The translations under genes were made by a program, and so were the position numbers. Source: Bifidobacterium coryneforme (GTDB lineage: Bacteria; Actinomycetota; Actinomycetes; Actinomycetales; Bifidobacteriaceae). From it: a DNA stretch of 64,000 nt. Numbering within the stretch: position 1 is the first letter of the stretch; every line of letters starts with the position of its first letter. The stretch spans positions 1,682,972 to 1,746,971 of the forward strand of contig NZ_CP007287.1 of assembly GCF_000737865.1 (NCBI RefSeq). The letters run 5' to 3'. Below are positions 26,957 to 36,648 of the stretch, piece by piece. The notes below the pieces were generated by a model. The model searched no databases and was not told the origin of the DNA. It saw nothing but the letters and a program-made list of their open reading frames with translations.

Positions 26957-27228
26957 TTCCCGACCACCCACGACAGCGACCGGGACACACTGCCTAGTAG
27001 ACTGATGGATCATTGGGGCAACCACCCCCATCAGCATCCCCACCGATTCCATAGTGCCCACAAGGCGAGCGATTCGGAAGGGCGCGGGTGACATCCATAT
27101 CAGGGACCGGCCAGACGGATAATCCGACCAGCCTGAACCCTCCCCGACGGCGAGCGGGAAGGGTGGGCGCAGAATAATCAGCACTCGGTTTACGGGCATG
27201 CGGCCTATAGACCCGAAAGGGAGACGGA

Positions 27229-28701
27229 ATGTCTTCAGATGATAAGGGCAAGGGGACCGGACAGTCCCAGGGCATGGTCAAGCGCAATCTGAAGACCCGC
27301 CATATATCGATGATTGCCCTGGGTGGCTGTATCGGCACCGGGCTCTTCATGACCTCCGGATCCACCATCTCCAAGGCAGGACCAGGCGGCGGACTGGTCG
27401 CCTACGCAGCCATGGGCCTCATGGTCTACTTCCTGATGACCAGCCTCGGCGAACTGGCCACCCACATGCCCGTCTCCGGCTCCTTCGCCACCTATAGCGC
27501 CCGGTATGTGGACCCCGCCCTAGGCTTCGCCATGGGCTGGGACTACTGGCTGAACTGGACCATCTCCGGAGCTGTTGACATTTCGACCGCCGCGCTCCTG
27601 ATTCAGTACTGGCTGCCCGATACACCGGGCTGGATCTGGAGCCTCCTGGTCCTGGTCGTCGTCTTCCTCATCAACGCCCTGGCCGTCTCGGCCTTCGGGG
27701 AGACGGAATTCTGGCTCTCCCTGATCAAGGTCGCCACCATCATCGTCTTCCTGGTCATCGGCTTCGCCATGATTCTCGGCATCATGTTCCAGCCTGCTGT
27801 GGGCCTGCACAACTTCACCTACAAGGATGCCCCCTTCGTGGGCGGCTTCCCCGCGATCATGGGCGTCTTCCTGATAGCCGGATACTCTTTCCAGGGCACC
27901 GAGGTGGTGGGGGTCACCGCCGGCGAATCGGAGGACCCCGGCAAGGCTGTTCCCAAGGCCATAAACGAGGTGTTCTGGCGGATTCTCCTCTTCTATATCC
28001 TCTCCATCTTCGTCATCGCGTCCCTGATCCCCTACACCAGCCCCCACCTCCTCGGAGCATCAGAAGGCAACATCGCCATGTCACCCTTCACCCTGGTCTT
28101 CCAACGGGCAGGACTCGCCTCAGCAGCCAGCATCATGAACGCCGTGGTCCTGACCTCCATCCTCTCGGCCGTCAACACGGGCGCCTATGCCTCAAGCCGC
28201 ATGCTCTACGGACTGGCCAAGGACCACTACGCCCCCAGGATCTTTGCCAGGACCACCAGGCGGGGCATTCCCATGGCCGCCCTTGTGGCCACCGTCTGCA
28301 TGTCCCTGGCCACCTTCGCCTCCAGCATCTTCGGGCAGACCTTCTATATGTGGCTGGTGACGGCAACGGGCCTGACCGGATTCATCGCCTGGATCGGCAT
28401 AGCCCTGAGCCACTACCGCTTCCGCCGGGCGTTCAAACTGCAAGGGCATGATTTGAGCGAGCTCAAGTACCACTCCAAGCTCTACCCTCTGGGTCCCATC
28501 CTGGCAATGGTGCTCTGCCTGGTCGTCATTGCCGGGCAGGACATCCCCTCCATGGCCAGCCTGGACTGGTCGCACCTGGGCATGACCTACTTCAGTGTGG
28601 TTCTGGTCCTTGCGCTCTACCTGGGCTACAAGTTCATCAACCACACCAAAATCGTCAAGCTGGCGGACATGGACCTTTCAGGGGCCGGATCCGCCGACTG
28701 A
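27229..28701 (+). CDS. LysP-like basic/amino-acid permease, paralogue of lysP
   Basis: A 490-residue APC permease, colinear without gaps with the preceding lysP over most of its length (constant offset 1763 bases). It shares MIALGGCIGTGLFMTSG and FQGTEVVGVTAGESEDP and the same TM3 motif. AAGGGAG precedes the ATG at good spacing. Its leader (26957-27228) does not contain the lysine aptamer, so it is regulated differently and may prefer another substrate or serve as a lysine permease under other conditions. It ends just before a terminator shared with ilvC. Confidence 0.88.
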   Translation: MSSDDKGKGTGQSQGMVKRNLKTRHISMIALGGCIGTGLFMTSGSTISKAGPGGGLVAYAAMGLMVYFLMTSLGELATHMPVSGSFATYSARYVDPALGFAMGWDYWLNWTISGAVDISTAALLIQYWLPDTPGWIWSLLVLVVVFLINALAVSAFGETEFWLSLIKVATIIVFLVIGFAMILGIMFQPAVGLHNFTYKDAPFVGGFPAIMGVFLIAGYSFQGTEVVGVTAGESEDPGKAVPKAINEVFWRILLFYILSIFVIASLIPYTSPHLLGASEGNIAMSPFTLVFQRAGLASAASIMNAVVLTSILSAVNTGAYASSRMLYGLAKDHYAPRIFARTTRRGIPMAALVATVCMSLATFASSIFGQTFYMWLVTATGLTGFIAWIGIALSHYRFRRAFKLQGHDLSELKYHSKLYPLGPILAMVLCLVVIAGQDIPSMASLDWSHLGMTYFSVVLVLALYLGYKFINHTKIVKLADMDLSGAGSAD

Positions 28702-28741
28702 CCCCCTCCTGCGCAGGGTCGCGAGCGCGCCTTACGCAAAT

Positions 28742-28786
28742 GGAACCGCCCCACGTTGAGCAGAAGCTCATTCGTGGGGCGGTTCC
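28742..28786. terminator. Bidirectional terminator between the permease and ilvC
   Basis: GGAACCGCCCCACG and CGTGGGGCGGTTCC form a perfect 14-bp stem with a 17-base loop between convergent genes. T-runs on both sides are short. Confidence 0.8.
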
Positions 28787-28823
28787 TGTCCGGTCGTGAT
28801 TCGGGGCCCTCAGGCCCGCAGGA

Positions 28824-29873
28824 TCACTGAACCTGGGAACGGGCGATCTTGCCGGTGAAGGACTGGGCCTCGTCGGCATCCTTGACGTCCTTGTTCCAGG
28901 AGAACATGGCGCGCAGCTTGGGACCGACCTCCTCGATCTTCTCGTGGGAGAACTTCTCCTGCAGCTCCTTGAACTTGGGTGCCCCGGCATCCTGGTCGTC
29001 AATGAACTCCTTGGCGAAGGAGCCGTCCTGGATGCGCTTGAGCTGGTACCGCATGCGATCCTTGGTGGACTCGTCGACCACGGTCGAGGTGAAGTCGCCA
29101 TACTGGGCGGTGTCGGAGCAGGACCAACGTGCCTTGTTCAGACCACCCTCGTTCATCAGATCGACCAGCATCTTCAATTCGTGGCAGACCTCGAAGTAGG
29201 CGATTTCAGGCTGGTAGCCGGCCTCGGTCAGCACTTCGAAACCGGTCTCGACCAGGTGGTTGACGCCACCCATGAGCACATCCTGCTCACCGAAGAGATC
29301 GGTCTCGGTCTCCTCCTTGAAGGTGGTCTTGATGGCACCTGCACGCAGGGCGCCCATGGCCTTGGCGTAGGCCAGGGTGATATCCCAGCCGTCACCGCGG
29401 GGATCCTGCTCCACGGCCACCACCACCGGCACGCCACGGCCGGCCACGTACTCGCGACGGACCATGTGGCCCGGGCCCTTGGGGGCGACCATGAAGACGG
29501 GATGGTCGGCGGTTGGCTTGATATACCCGTAGTGGATGTTGAACCCGTGGGCGAAGCCGACGGCCGCACCCTCCTTGATGTTGGGCTCGATCTCCTCGCT
29601 CCAGATGGTGCGCTGGTACTGATCAGGAGCCAGGATCATGATGATGTCGGCTTCCTTGGTGGCATCCGCCACGGTCTTGACTTCCAGACCCTGCTCCTTG
29701 GCGAACTCAACCGACTTGGAGTTGGGACGCAGGCCTACAACCACGTCGACGCCGGAGTCGCGCAGGTTCAGCGCGTGAGCATGTCCCTGAGAACCGTAGC
29801 CGATGATGGCCACCTTCTTGCCTTCCAGAACCGAGAGATCCCCATCCTTCTCATACCAGATCTGTGCTGCCAT
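28824..29873 (-). CDS. ilvC: Ketol-acid reductoisomerase (NADP+)
   Basis: A 349-residue class I enzyme of branched-chain amino-acid synthesis, converting acetolactate or acetohydroxybutyrate with NADPH and Mg2+. The Rossmann motif [20 protein letters not shown] begins near residue 20, and the C-terminal knotted domain holds the metal ligands ([12 protein letters not shown], then [10 protein letters not shown]). AAAGGAG lies upstream of the ATG. It stands alone; ilvB/ilvN are not in view. The 325-base upstream region carries a palindrome (30096-30109) but no T-box and no leader peptide rich in Ile, Leu or Val. Confidence 0.96.
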   Translation of the reverse strand: MAAQIWYEKDGDLSVLEGKKVAIIGYGSQGHAHALNLRDSGVDVVVGLRPNSKSVEFAKEQGLEVKTVADATKEADIIMILAPDQYQRTIWSEEIEPNIKEGAAVGFAHGFNIHYGYIKPTADHPVFMVAPKGPGHMVRREYVAGRGVPVVVAVEQDPRGDGWDITLAYAKAMGALRAGAIKTTFKEETETDLFGEQDVLMGGVNHLVETGFEVLTEAGYQPEIAYFEVCHELKMLVDLMNEGGLNKARWSCSDTAQYGDFTSTVVDESTKDRMRYQLKRIQDGSFAKEFIDDQDAGAPKFKELQEKFSHEKIEEVGPKLRAMFSWNKDVKDADEAQSFTGKIARSQVQ

Positions 29874-30198
29874 TAGCTTTACTCCTTTATAAACGGTCCT
29901 TCTGGTCCACCCATTGCGGCCAGGGATCGCGAAACATTACTTGACTACTTGATTAGTTCTTATTCAGCGGACATTGCTCATTGGCTCCGACTCCGGATTT
30001 TGTCCTTCGCCAGGGTCAACCGACTAATACATCTTTTGCGTCCACCTTACTCGCGGCGTGGCCGGGCGAGCACCATGCGACTCATTGTTTGGACATCGAT
30101 AAATATCGACTATCAAATGCGGAACGGAAACCGCTCACGCCCGCACGAAGCGCCGGAATCGGTTTACCCACTGGCATGAGTACATCCCTAGCCGCAGC
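29874..30198 (-). other. ilvC upstream region with palindrome
   Basis: This 325-base gap between apbE (stop 30199) and ilvC is AT-richer than its surroundings and should hold the ilvC promoter. TCGATA-AA-TATCGA at 30096-30109 is an inverted repeat with a two-base spacer that could bind a regulator. No RNA element was recognised. Confidence 0.45.
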
Positions 30199-31245
30199 TC
30201 ACCCCACGAAAAATGCGCCTGGGAATCCTTTGGAAACCACGGCATGACGGGAATCATCGAGCCCGGCACAGGCAAAAGGGAACCGTTCAGCCAGACCATT
30301 GGGTCCAACCAGGAAGAGGGCCGTGGATAAACCGTCCGCCAGCGCGGTCGGATACAGTTTCGCCAGGCGATTATCCCGGGGGTCGCCCAGTTCCTGACCT
30401 TGATTCCCCGAACGGTCCTCCTGCCCCACCACCACCACCCAGGTGGCCTTGACACGGCGGACAGGCATACCATCGACAGCGTTGAGGATATGGTGGAGGG
30501 CCATCAGCCCCTCCTCCTCATCGCCCCCTCGGGGGACGGTCCATTTCCGCCTGCTGGGGGCCGAGGCGCCAAGAGAACCGGTTGTCATCCTGATGACTCC
30601 GACCGCCCTGGTCAGGTCATCGGGATCCTCCATGGCAATGGAGACCGCTCCAGGGGCCTGGATACGCATATCACCCCCGGCATCAATCAGGTAGTCTCCC
30701 ACACCTTCGGCATCGTCGGTCCGGTTGAGCACATCAGCCAGGAGGTCCACCAGGTACCCCTTGCCCAGGGCTCCAAAGTCCAGCTGAACCGGCCCCCTGG
30801 TCCGCAGAATCACACCATCGCGCTCAACATCATCCCCCCAGGTGGACCTGCCCTTGATTCGCCCGAGATGGTCGACCGCATCAGCGCTCAAGCGGAAGGT
30901 CATATCCCTTCCATATCCCAACCGCGCAAGATCAGCTCCAACAGCCGGGTCCAGAGCACCCCCCGTGGCGAGGTACAGGCAATCGTAGAGGTCGAACAGG
31001 CCCTGGCAGTATTCGGGGAACCGGAAATTGCCGCCCCGCTTCGCTCGGGCCATGTCCGCCAGGATGGAATCATCCCGAAACCTGGACAGGGATGATTCAT
31101 AGGTGTCAATCAGCCGCCCCAGTCCGGCACGGAGCTCAGACCCGACCGGCTTGGAGGTATTGATGATGATGCCGGTTCCCAGCGCTTCGGGAAAGGCTGT
31201 CGAATAGGGCATGGAGGCAGGTCCCGTTCCTGGACTCGGGTGCAT
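30199..31245 (-). CDS. apbE: FAD:protein FMN transferase
   Basis: A 348-residue ApbE-family enzyme that attaches FMN covalently to Thr/Ser of extracytoplasmic flavoproteins. The family signature LDFGALGKGYLVDLLADVL and the following DAGGDMRIQ are clear, as is ATGGALDPAVG. The C-terminal metal-binding segment is represented by LYPTALADGLSTALF. The ATG at 31245 has GGAGGGGG upstream, better than the ATG at 31212. No obvious lipobox is present, so the protein may be cytoplasmic or exported by an unrecognised route. The plausible in-window client is the FMN_bind lipoprotein at 13.3-13.9 kb. It lies 58 bases after purA on the same strand. Confidence 0.9.
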   Translation of the reverse strand: MHPSPGTGPASMPYSTAFPEALGTGIIINTSKPVGSELRAGLGRLIDTYESSLSRFRDDSILADMARAKRGGNFRFPEYCQGLFDLYDCLYLATGGALDPAVGADLARLGYGRDMTFRLSADAVDHLGRIKGRSTWGDDVERDGVILRTRGPVQLDFGALGKGYLVDLLADVLNRTDDAEGVGDYLIDAGGDMRIQAPGAVSIAMEDPDDLTRAVGVIRMTTGSLGASAPSRRKWTVPRGGDEEEGLMALHHILNAVDGMPVRRVKATWVVVVGQEDRSGNQGQELGDPRDNRLAKLYPTALADGLSTALFLVGPNGLAERFPFACAGLDDSRHAVVSKGFPGAFFVG

Positions 31246-31303
31246 CCCGCAACCCCCTCCGCAATCTGCGGACTCCGGCGACCTGCCGTATCCCGGCGTC
31301 ATG

Positions 31304-32602
31304 TCAGCACAGGGAGTGAATCTGTACGATCTGGTCGCGACCGGGACCCGAACCGATGGCCGAGATGCGGCAACCGGAAAGGTCCTCAAGATGGCGGACA
31401 TAGTCCTTGGCCCTGGTGGGGAAGTCATCGAAGCTGCGGGCTCCGGAAATATCCTCCCGCCAACCCGGAAGCTCCTCATAGACCGGCTGCGCGGACTGGA
31501 ACTCGGCCTGGTCGGTGGGCATCTCGTCGACACGGACCCGAGAGCCATCGGCCCGGGTCACGTCATATCCGACGCAGACGGGAATGGTCTCCAGACCGGA
31601 GAGGACATCCAGCTTGGTCAGCACGATGTCAGTCAAACCGTTGATCTGAACCGCATAGCGGGAGACCAGGGCATCGAACCAGCCGCAGCGGCGCGGGCGG
31701 CCAGTGGTGACCCCGAACTCGTGACCCTGCCTACGCAGCCACTCGCCCTGTTCATTGTCGAGTTCGGTGGGGAAGGGACCCTCGCCCACACGGGTCACAT
31801 AGGCCTTGGCCACACCGACCACCCGGTCGATCCTGGTGGGACCGACACCGGTGCCGGTGCAGGCGCCCCCGGCCGTGCAGTTGGAAGAGGTGACGAAGGG
31901 ATAGGTGCCATGGTCCACATCCAGCATGGTGGCCTGCCCACCCTCGAACAGCACGTTCCTACCCTCATCCAGGGCCTTGTTGAGGATCAGCGAGATATTG
32001 GCCACGTAAGGACGCAGGCGTTCAGCGTACCCGCTCAGCTCATCCACGGTGGCATCGATATCGATGGCCCGCCGGTTGTAGAGCTTGACCAGCATCTGGT
32101 TCTTCTGGTGGAGGCTGGCCTCGACCTTGTCGCGCAGGTGGTCCGGATTGAAGAGGTCATGGACGCGAATGCCCACACGGTTGATCTTGTCGGCATAGGT
32201 CGGGCCTATGCCGCGACCGGTGGTGCCGATTCTGCGTTTGCCCAGGAATCGCTCGGTCACCTTGTCCAAAGTACGGTCATAGGGGGCGATGACATGGGCG
32301 GACTCGCTGACACGAAGGCGGCTGCAGTCCACTCCACGCGATTCCAGCCCGTCAACCTCCTCGAAGAGGGCCTTGGGATCCACGACCACCCCGTTGCCGA
32401 TGACCGGCGTGATGGAAGGGTGGATGATACCGGAGGGGAGGAGGTGGAGGTCATACTCCTGATCACCCACGACCACGGTGTGACCAGCGTTGTTGCCGCC
32501 GTTGAACCTGGCGACATAGTCCATGCGTTCGCCAATGAGATCCGTTGCCTTGCCTTTGCCCTCGTCACCCCACTGGGCTCCGACAATCACGATTCCAGGC
32601 AT
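31304..32602 (-). CDS. purA: Adenylosuccinate synthetase
   Basis: A 432-residue GTP-dependent ligase joining IMP and aspartate on the way to AMP. The N-terminal signature [31 protein letters not shown], the IMP loop [15 protein letters not shown] and [17 protein letters not shown] are all intact. The ATG at 32602 has AAAAGGAG upstream; the frame continues further upstream without conservation. It precedes apbE on the same strand and lies 258 bases from fba, where there is a small GTGGGA/TCCCAC inverted repeat (32753-32772) but no long hairpin. Confidence 0.97.
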   Translation of the reverse strand: MPGIVIVGAQWGDEGKGKATDLIGERMDYVARFNGGNNAGHTVVVGDQEYDLHLLPSGIIHPSITPVIGNGVVVDPKALFEEVDGLESRGVDCSRLRVSESAHVIAPYDRTLDKVTERFLGKRRIGTTGRGIGPTYADKINRVGIRVHDLFNPDHLRDKVEASLHQKNQMLVKLYNRRAIDIDATVDELSGYAERLRPYVANISLILNKALDEGRNVLFEGGQATMLDVDHGTYPFVTSSNCTAGGACTGTGVGPTRIDRVVGVAKAYVTRVGEGPFPTELDNEQGEWLRRQGHEFGVTTGRPRRCGWFDALVSRYAVQINGLTDIVLTKLDVLSGLETIPVCVGYDVTRADGSRVRVDEMPTDQAEFQSAQPVYEELPGWREDISGARSFDDFPTRAKDYVRHLEDLSGCRISAIGSGPGRDQIVQIHSLC

Positions 32603-32860
32603 ACGACACGCTCCTTTTCCAGCGGCCTCCCTCAGGAGCAAGGGCGGACCATCCACACACGAGCCTATCCCGACGTATGGAGCTGACCGGACAGTGTCAA
32701 AGCCTGGCCCCACAGGGAAATTCATCAAGGGCCACAACCCTGAGTGCAACAGTGGGACGGGTGTCTCCCACGGGGGTTCCTACTCTGCCAAGCGGGCATC
32801 ATCCGTGAGCCAACTCTCTCCGGCCCACATCATCCGAGTGTTTGCAGGGAACCCTCTCGA

Positions 32861-33922
32861 CTACTTCAGGGCACGGCCGGCGCTGCCCAGCCTCCGACAG
32901 GCCTCGACCACGCGGGCCGCCATGCGGTCTTCGCCCTCCCGGCCCCAGGACCGGGGGTCGTACTCGTTCTTGGCACCGACCTCACCATCGATCTTGAGGA
33001 CCTTGTCGTAGTTGGCAAACATATGCCCGGCGATGGCCCTGGTGAAGGCGTACTGGGTATCGGTGTCGATATTCATCTTGACCACTCCATAGGAGACAGC
33101 CCTGGCGATGTCAGCAGGCTCGGACCCGGAACCACCGTGGAAGACCAGAAGGAAGGGCTTGTCACCGGGAACCCCGGGGCCCGGAGAAGGGACCCGACCG
33201 GCACCGACGGCACGGGCGGTGCGGTTCTGGATCTCTCCCAACAGGTCGGGTCGGAGCTTGACCACGCCAGGCTTGTAGGCCCCATGCACATTGCCGAAGG
33301 TGAAGGCCACCATGTACCGACCCCGCTCACCCAGCCCCAACTCGTCGACCACTCTCAGCCCGTCGTCAGGAGAGGAATAGAGACGCTCGTCAATTGCCGC
33401 GGAGTGACCGTCCTCCTCACCACCGACGGTACCCACCTCTATTTCCAGAATCGTATGGGCGGCCCGGGAGTCCTCCAACAGCTCCTTGGCGATGTTCAGG
33501 TTCTGCCCCAGGGGCAAGGATGAACCGTCCCACATATGCGACTGGAAGAGCGGATCCTGACCGCGAGCCACCTGGTCCTTTTCGTAGGCGAGGAGGGGAC
33601 GGACCCACTCGTCCAGGTATTGAGGGGCACAGTGATCGGTGTGAAGCGCCACGGTGATACCGGGGTACTGGTCGATCACCTCCTTGGCGAATCTGGCAAA
33701 GGCAATCGAGCCGACCACCCGATCGGCAAGGTTTCGCCCCGACAGGTAGGACGCGCCGCCGACCGAAACCTGGATGATGCCATCCGACTCCGCCTCGGCA
33801 AACCCCTCCAAGGCAGCATTGAGGGTCTGGGTACTGGTCACGTTGATGGCCGGATAGGCGTAGGAACCGCTTCTGGCCGCATCCAGCATCTGCGCATACC
33901 GTTCGGGGGTTGCAAGAGTCAT
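32861..33922 (-). CDS. fba: Class II fructose-bisphosphate aldolase
   Basis: A 353-residue zinc-dependent aldolase. Zinc and substrate motifs seen are VALHTDHCAP, EIEVGTVGGEEDGH, VFHGGSGSE and YGVVKMNIDTDTQYAFT. Length and motifs match the class IIA enzymes. In bifidobacteria glucose flows mainly through the fructose-6-phosphate phosphoketolase shunt, and aldolase serves gluconeogenic or side reactions. No clear Shine-Dalgarno is present before the ATG at 33922, so a leaderless transcript is possible. It is divergent from the nucleoside hydrolase gene. Confidence 0.96.
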   Translation of the reverse strand: MTLATPERYAQMLDAARSGSYAYPAINVTSTQTLNAALEGFAEAESDGIIQVSVGGASYLSGRNLADRVVGSIAFARFAKEVIDQYPGITVALHTDHCAPQYLDEWVRPLLAYEKDQVARGQDPLFQSHMWDGSSLPLGQNLNIAKELLEDSRAAHTILEIEVGTVGGEEDGHSAAIDERLYSSPDDGLRVVDELGLGERGRYMVAFTFGNVHGAYKPGVVKLRPDLLGEIQNRTARAVGAGRVPSPGPGVPGDKPFLLVFHGGSGSEPADIARAVSYGVVKMNIDTDTQYAFTRAIAGHMFANYDKVLKIDGEVGAKNEYDPRSWGREGEDRMAARVVEACRRLGSAGRALK

Positions 33923-34072
33923 GGTTGCATTATCCCAGTATCCCGGAACTTCAAACCTCGTCGACCAGACGGCATGATGAAGAGCGTTTTTCCCGGCCCC
34001 GTTGCCAAACCGCCCTCACCTGCCCGGAAGCGTTACGATTCATTCCTTTGGGCGAACGTACAGGCCCCGAGA

Positions 34073-34101
34073 TTGACAAGAGTTTCGACCCCTAGTAGTT
34101 T
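34073..34101 (+). promoter_or_regulatory. Sigma-70-like promoter of the nucleoside hydrolase operon
   Basis: TTGACA (34073-34078), a 17-base spacer and TAGTTT (34096-34101) match the housekeeping consensus well, 140 bases before the gene. The LacI-like operator lies directly downstream. Confidence 0.55.
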
Positions 34102-34117
34102 ATCAACAAGCAGTTTT

Positions 34118-34133
34118 GGTGAAACGTTATACC
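34118..34133. promoter_or_regulatory. LacI-family-like operator
   Basis: GGTGAAACGTTATACC has a central CG with 6 of 8 symmetrical pairs, the usual LacI-family operator form. It sits just downstream of the predicted -10, a position suited to repression of the nucleoside hydrolase and transporter. No lacI gene is seen beside it. Confidence 0.5.
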
Positions 34134-34240
34134 TTTTGCGGTTATTAGCGCGAACCATACGGAAGCCAAGCCAGGAAAGTCGAGCAATGAGGACAAGCGG
34201 GGGGACGACTTGGGTCCGCCCGCCTCGGAAGGAAGCAACC

Positions 34241-35233
34241 GTGGCAGCAACCAAAGAGACGCCCAGGAAAATCATCCTGGACCTTGATACGGGTATCGAC
34301 GACACCTTGGCACTCTCTTATGTGCTGGCATCGCCAGAGGCCGAGCTGATCGGCATCACCGGCACCTACGGCAACGTGGTCGTCGAGCAGGGTGTAGCCA
34401 ACGACCTGAACCTACTGGCCATGTACGGGCGCGACGACGTCCCCGTTTTCAAGGGCATAGACCACCCCAGCACCGCGGATTCCTTCTCCGTGCCCCCGGA
34501 TTCCGAAATCTTCCACGGCGCCAATGGAACCGGCAACATCGAAATCCCGGCACACTCCGACCGGAAGGCCCAGGAGGAGAGCTCCGTCGACTTCATCATC
34601 GAATCGGTCCGACGCTACCCCAAGGAGGAGCTGGCCATCGTTCCCACCGGTGCCCTGACCACCATCGCCGCCGCTCTGGAAAAGGCCCCTGACATCGTCG
34701 ATAAGATCAGAATCGTCCTGATGGGCGGCAGCCTGACCCAGCCCGGCAACGTAGGCCCCTTCGCCGAGGCCAACATCAACCAGGACCCCGAGGCCGCCAA
34801 CAAGGTCTTCGCCACCACGGCCGACATCACCATGGTCGGATTGGACGTGACCACCCAGGTGCAGATGAGCCGCGAAGACACCGAATCCCTGCGCGGTACA
34901 GGCACCGCAATCGGGCGGTTCCTGGCCGACATGACCGACTACTACATCAACATCACCGAGCAGGAGGAGGGAGTCTTCCTCGGCGGGTGCAACCTGCATG
35001 ATCCTCTTGCCGCGGCCGTCGCCATTGACCCCAGCCTGGTCACCACCTTCGCCACCAACCTGATGGTGGAGACCGAAGGGCCGCAGCGGGCCCGGACCAT
35101 CGGCGACCCCAACCGCCTCACAGACAAGACCAAGAACACCAAGGTGGCCCTCTCGGTGGATGCCGAGCGCTTCACCAGCCAGTTCATGGAACGACTGATG
35201 TCCTTGGCAACCGGCCAGACGACCGAACGATGA
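34241..35233 (+). CDS. Inosine-uridine-preferring nucleoside hydrolase family protein
   Basis: A 330-residue ribohydrolase releasing base and ribose from nucleosides. The calcium-binding N-terminal motif DLDTGIDDT matches the DxDxGxDD consensus, and NVVVEQGVANDLNLLAMYGR and LMGGSLTQPGNVGPFAEANI follow. The likely active-site segment HDPLAAAVAIDP holds the distal Asp. I favour the GTG at 34241, four codons before the conserved region, with GGAAGGAAG upstream; the ATG at 34187, with AGGAAAG, is an alternative. The following MFS transporter begins at or just after its stop, suggesting uptake and cleavage of nucleosides as one unit. Confidence 0.9.
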   Translation: MAATKETPRKIILDLDTGIDDTLALSYVLASPEAELIGITGTYGNVVVEQGVANDLNLLAMYGRDDVPVFKGIDHPSTADSFSVPPDSEIFHGANGTGNIEIPAHSDRKAQEESSVDFIIESVRRYPKEELAIVPTGALTTIAAALEKAPDIVDKIRIVLMGGSLTQPGNVGPFAEANINQDPEAANKVFATTADITMVGLDVTTQVQMSREDTESLRGTGTAIGRFLADMTDYYINITEQEEGVFLGGCNLHDPLAAAVAIDPSLVTTFATNLMVETEGPQRARTIGDPNRLTDKTKNTKVALSVDAERFTSQFMERLMSLATGQTTER

Positions 35234-35244
35234 AAAGGGAAACG

Positions 35245-36648
35245 ATGAGCGAAACAGCCGAAACGGTGAACACCACCGAAGCCGATGAGAACAGGGTCAG
35301 GACCAAGCGCGCCCTGCCCGCCCTCCTGACCATCTTCCTCCTGGGCACCCTGATGATCCAGGCCTTCAACCTGGTCTTCCAGAACGTAGGCGACTCCCTT
35401 GGAATGTCCGCGAATGCCTCCCTCATCAGCACCCTGCCCGGCATCGTCCTGGGTGTGGTCTGCATGCTCTACGGGACACTCTGCGATTACATCTCCCCCC
35501 GAAAGATGACCCTCTTCGGGGTCGGTGCCCTGATCATCGGCAGCCTCCTCGGCTTCTTTGGCGCCTCTAACTTCTGGGCCGTGGTCCTGGCCCGCATGAT
35601 CCAGACCGCAGGCGGCCAGGTGGCAGGCTCGGTCTTCCTGGTCATGGCCATGAAGTACCTGAGCGACAAGGAGCGCGCCTTCTATCTGGGTGTTTTCAAC
35701 GCCGTCTACTACGCCTCATCGGCCGTGGGCATCTTCGCAGGTGGCCTGATCACCTCCATCGACTGGAAGTACCTCTTCCTGGTCCCCCTGATCTCCGTCC
35801 TGCTCATTCCCCAGGTCCTGAAGAACACCCCCGACACCAGCGTCAAGGGAGAGCGGATCGATGCGTTCGGCATCGCCCTCTTCGCCTTGATCGCCGGGTT
35901 CGTGGCCATCTACTTCTCCTTCCCGGCCGCCTGGATGCTGGCTGTGCTGGCCATCCTGATCGCCGTCTTCGCGGTCTATGTCTGGAAGGGCAGCAACCCC
36001 TTCCTGAGCCGGAAGTTCGTGACCAACGGGGCCTACATGTCGGTGCTCCTGGCCCTCTTCGTCTTCTACTTCTTCAACTTCGCCTGCGTGCCGATCTACA
36101 ACGTGATCGGTGACCAGATCTACCAGATCTCACTGAAGCAGGTCTCGATCTGCCTGACCATCGTCTACCTGGTGGCCACCCTGGTGGGTTGCGTGTCCGG
36201 CTCGATTCTCTCGACCATCGGCAGGCTCCCCATGCTGGTCCTCTCGGCGGCACTGATGATTGTGGGCAGCATCGGCTCGGCCATCTTCATCTCCTCCGGT
36301 TTCTGGACCCTGACCGCCCTGGCATGCGTCTTCATCGCAGGTATCACCATGTCGTACACCCCGCTCTACGACTCCTTCTCGGCCACCCTGCCGGTGGACC
36401 AGAACGGACGCGGCATCGGCATCGGCGACCTGATGATGAACACCTCTGCCTCCATCGGTATGGCCGTATACAGCGGGCTGATGTCCAACCAGAGCTTCGG
36501 TTCACGCGGCTTCCTTGGCGTTGAGCCCGGCGCTCCGGCCCAGGCGGCCAACATGTTCTGGGTAATGGGCCTGACAGCGGCCCTGGCCCTGGTCATTGTT
36601 CTGATCTTCCATCGGAACATGTCTTCCAAGGCCCCCAAGAACCAGTAA
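35245..36648 (+). CDS. MFS transporter, probably nucleoside or drug:H+ type
   Basis: A 467-residue major facilitator with 12 or more membrane segments. The loop motif after TM2 is LYGTLCDYISPRKMTLFGV, and the second-half counterpart is VSGSILSTIGRLPMLVL. The N-terminal 25 residues are acidic. I choose the ATG at 35245 with AAAGGGA upstream; the ATG at 35230 overlaps the hydrolase stop codon by four bases and would add five residues. The family resembles EmrB/QacA-type carriers, but the linkage with a nucleoside hydrolase suggests nucleoside uptake. This is inference from context. Confidence 0.87.
   Translation: MSETAETVNTTEADENRVRTKRALPALLTIFLLGTLMIQAFNLVFQNVGDSLGMSANASLISTLPGIVLGVVCMLYGTLCDYISPRKMTLFGVGALIIGSLLGFFGASNFWAVVLARMIQTAGGQVAGSVFLVMAMKYLSDKERAFYLGVFNAVYYASSAVGIFAGGLITSIDWKYLFLVPLISVLLIPQVLKNTPDTSVKGERIDAFGIALFALIAGFVAIYFSFPAAWMLAVLAILIAVFAVYVWKGSNPFLSRKFVTNGAYMSVLLALFVFYFFNFACVPIYNVIGDQIYQISLKQVSICLTIVYLVATLVGCVSGSILSTIGRLPMLVLSAALMIVGSIGSAIFISSGFWTLTALACVFIAGITMSYTPLYDSFSATLPVDQNGRGIGIGDLMMNTSASIGMAVYSGLMSNQSFGSRGFLGVEPGAPAQAANMFWVMGLTAALALVIVLIFHRNMSSKAPKNQ

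Noticed and set aside
26957-27228. A second lysine riboswitch before the lysP paralogue
   Set aside because: The aptamer core strings (AGAGGTGC, GAAAGG, GGAGCGCTATGG) are absent and the helices cannot be traced.
29874-30198. A branched-chain leader peptide or T-box before ilvC
   Set aside because: Short frames here are not rich in Ile, Leu or Val, and T-box core sequences are missing.
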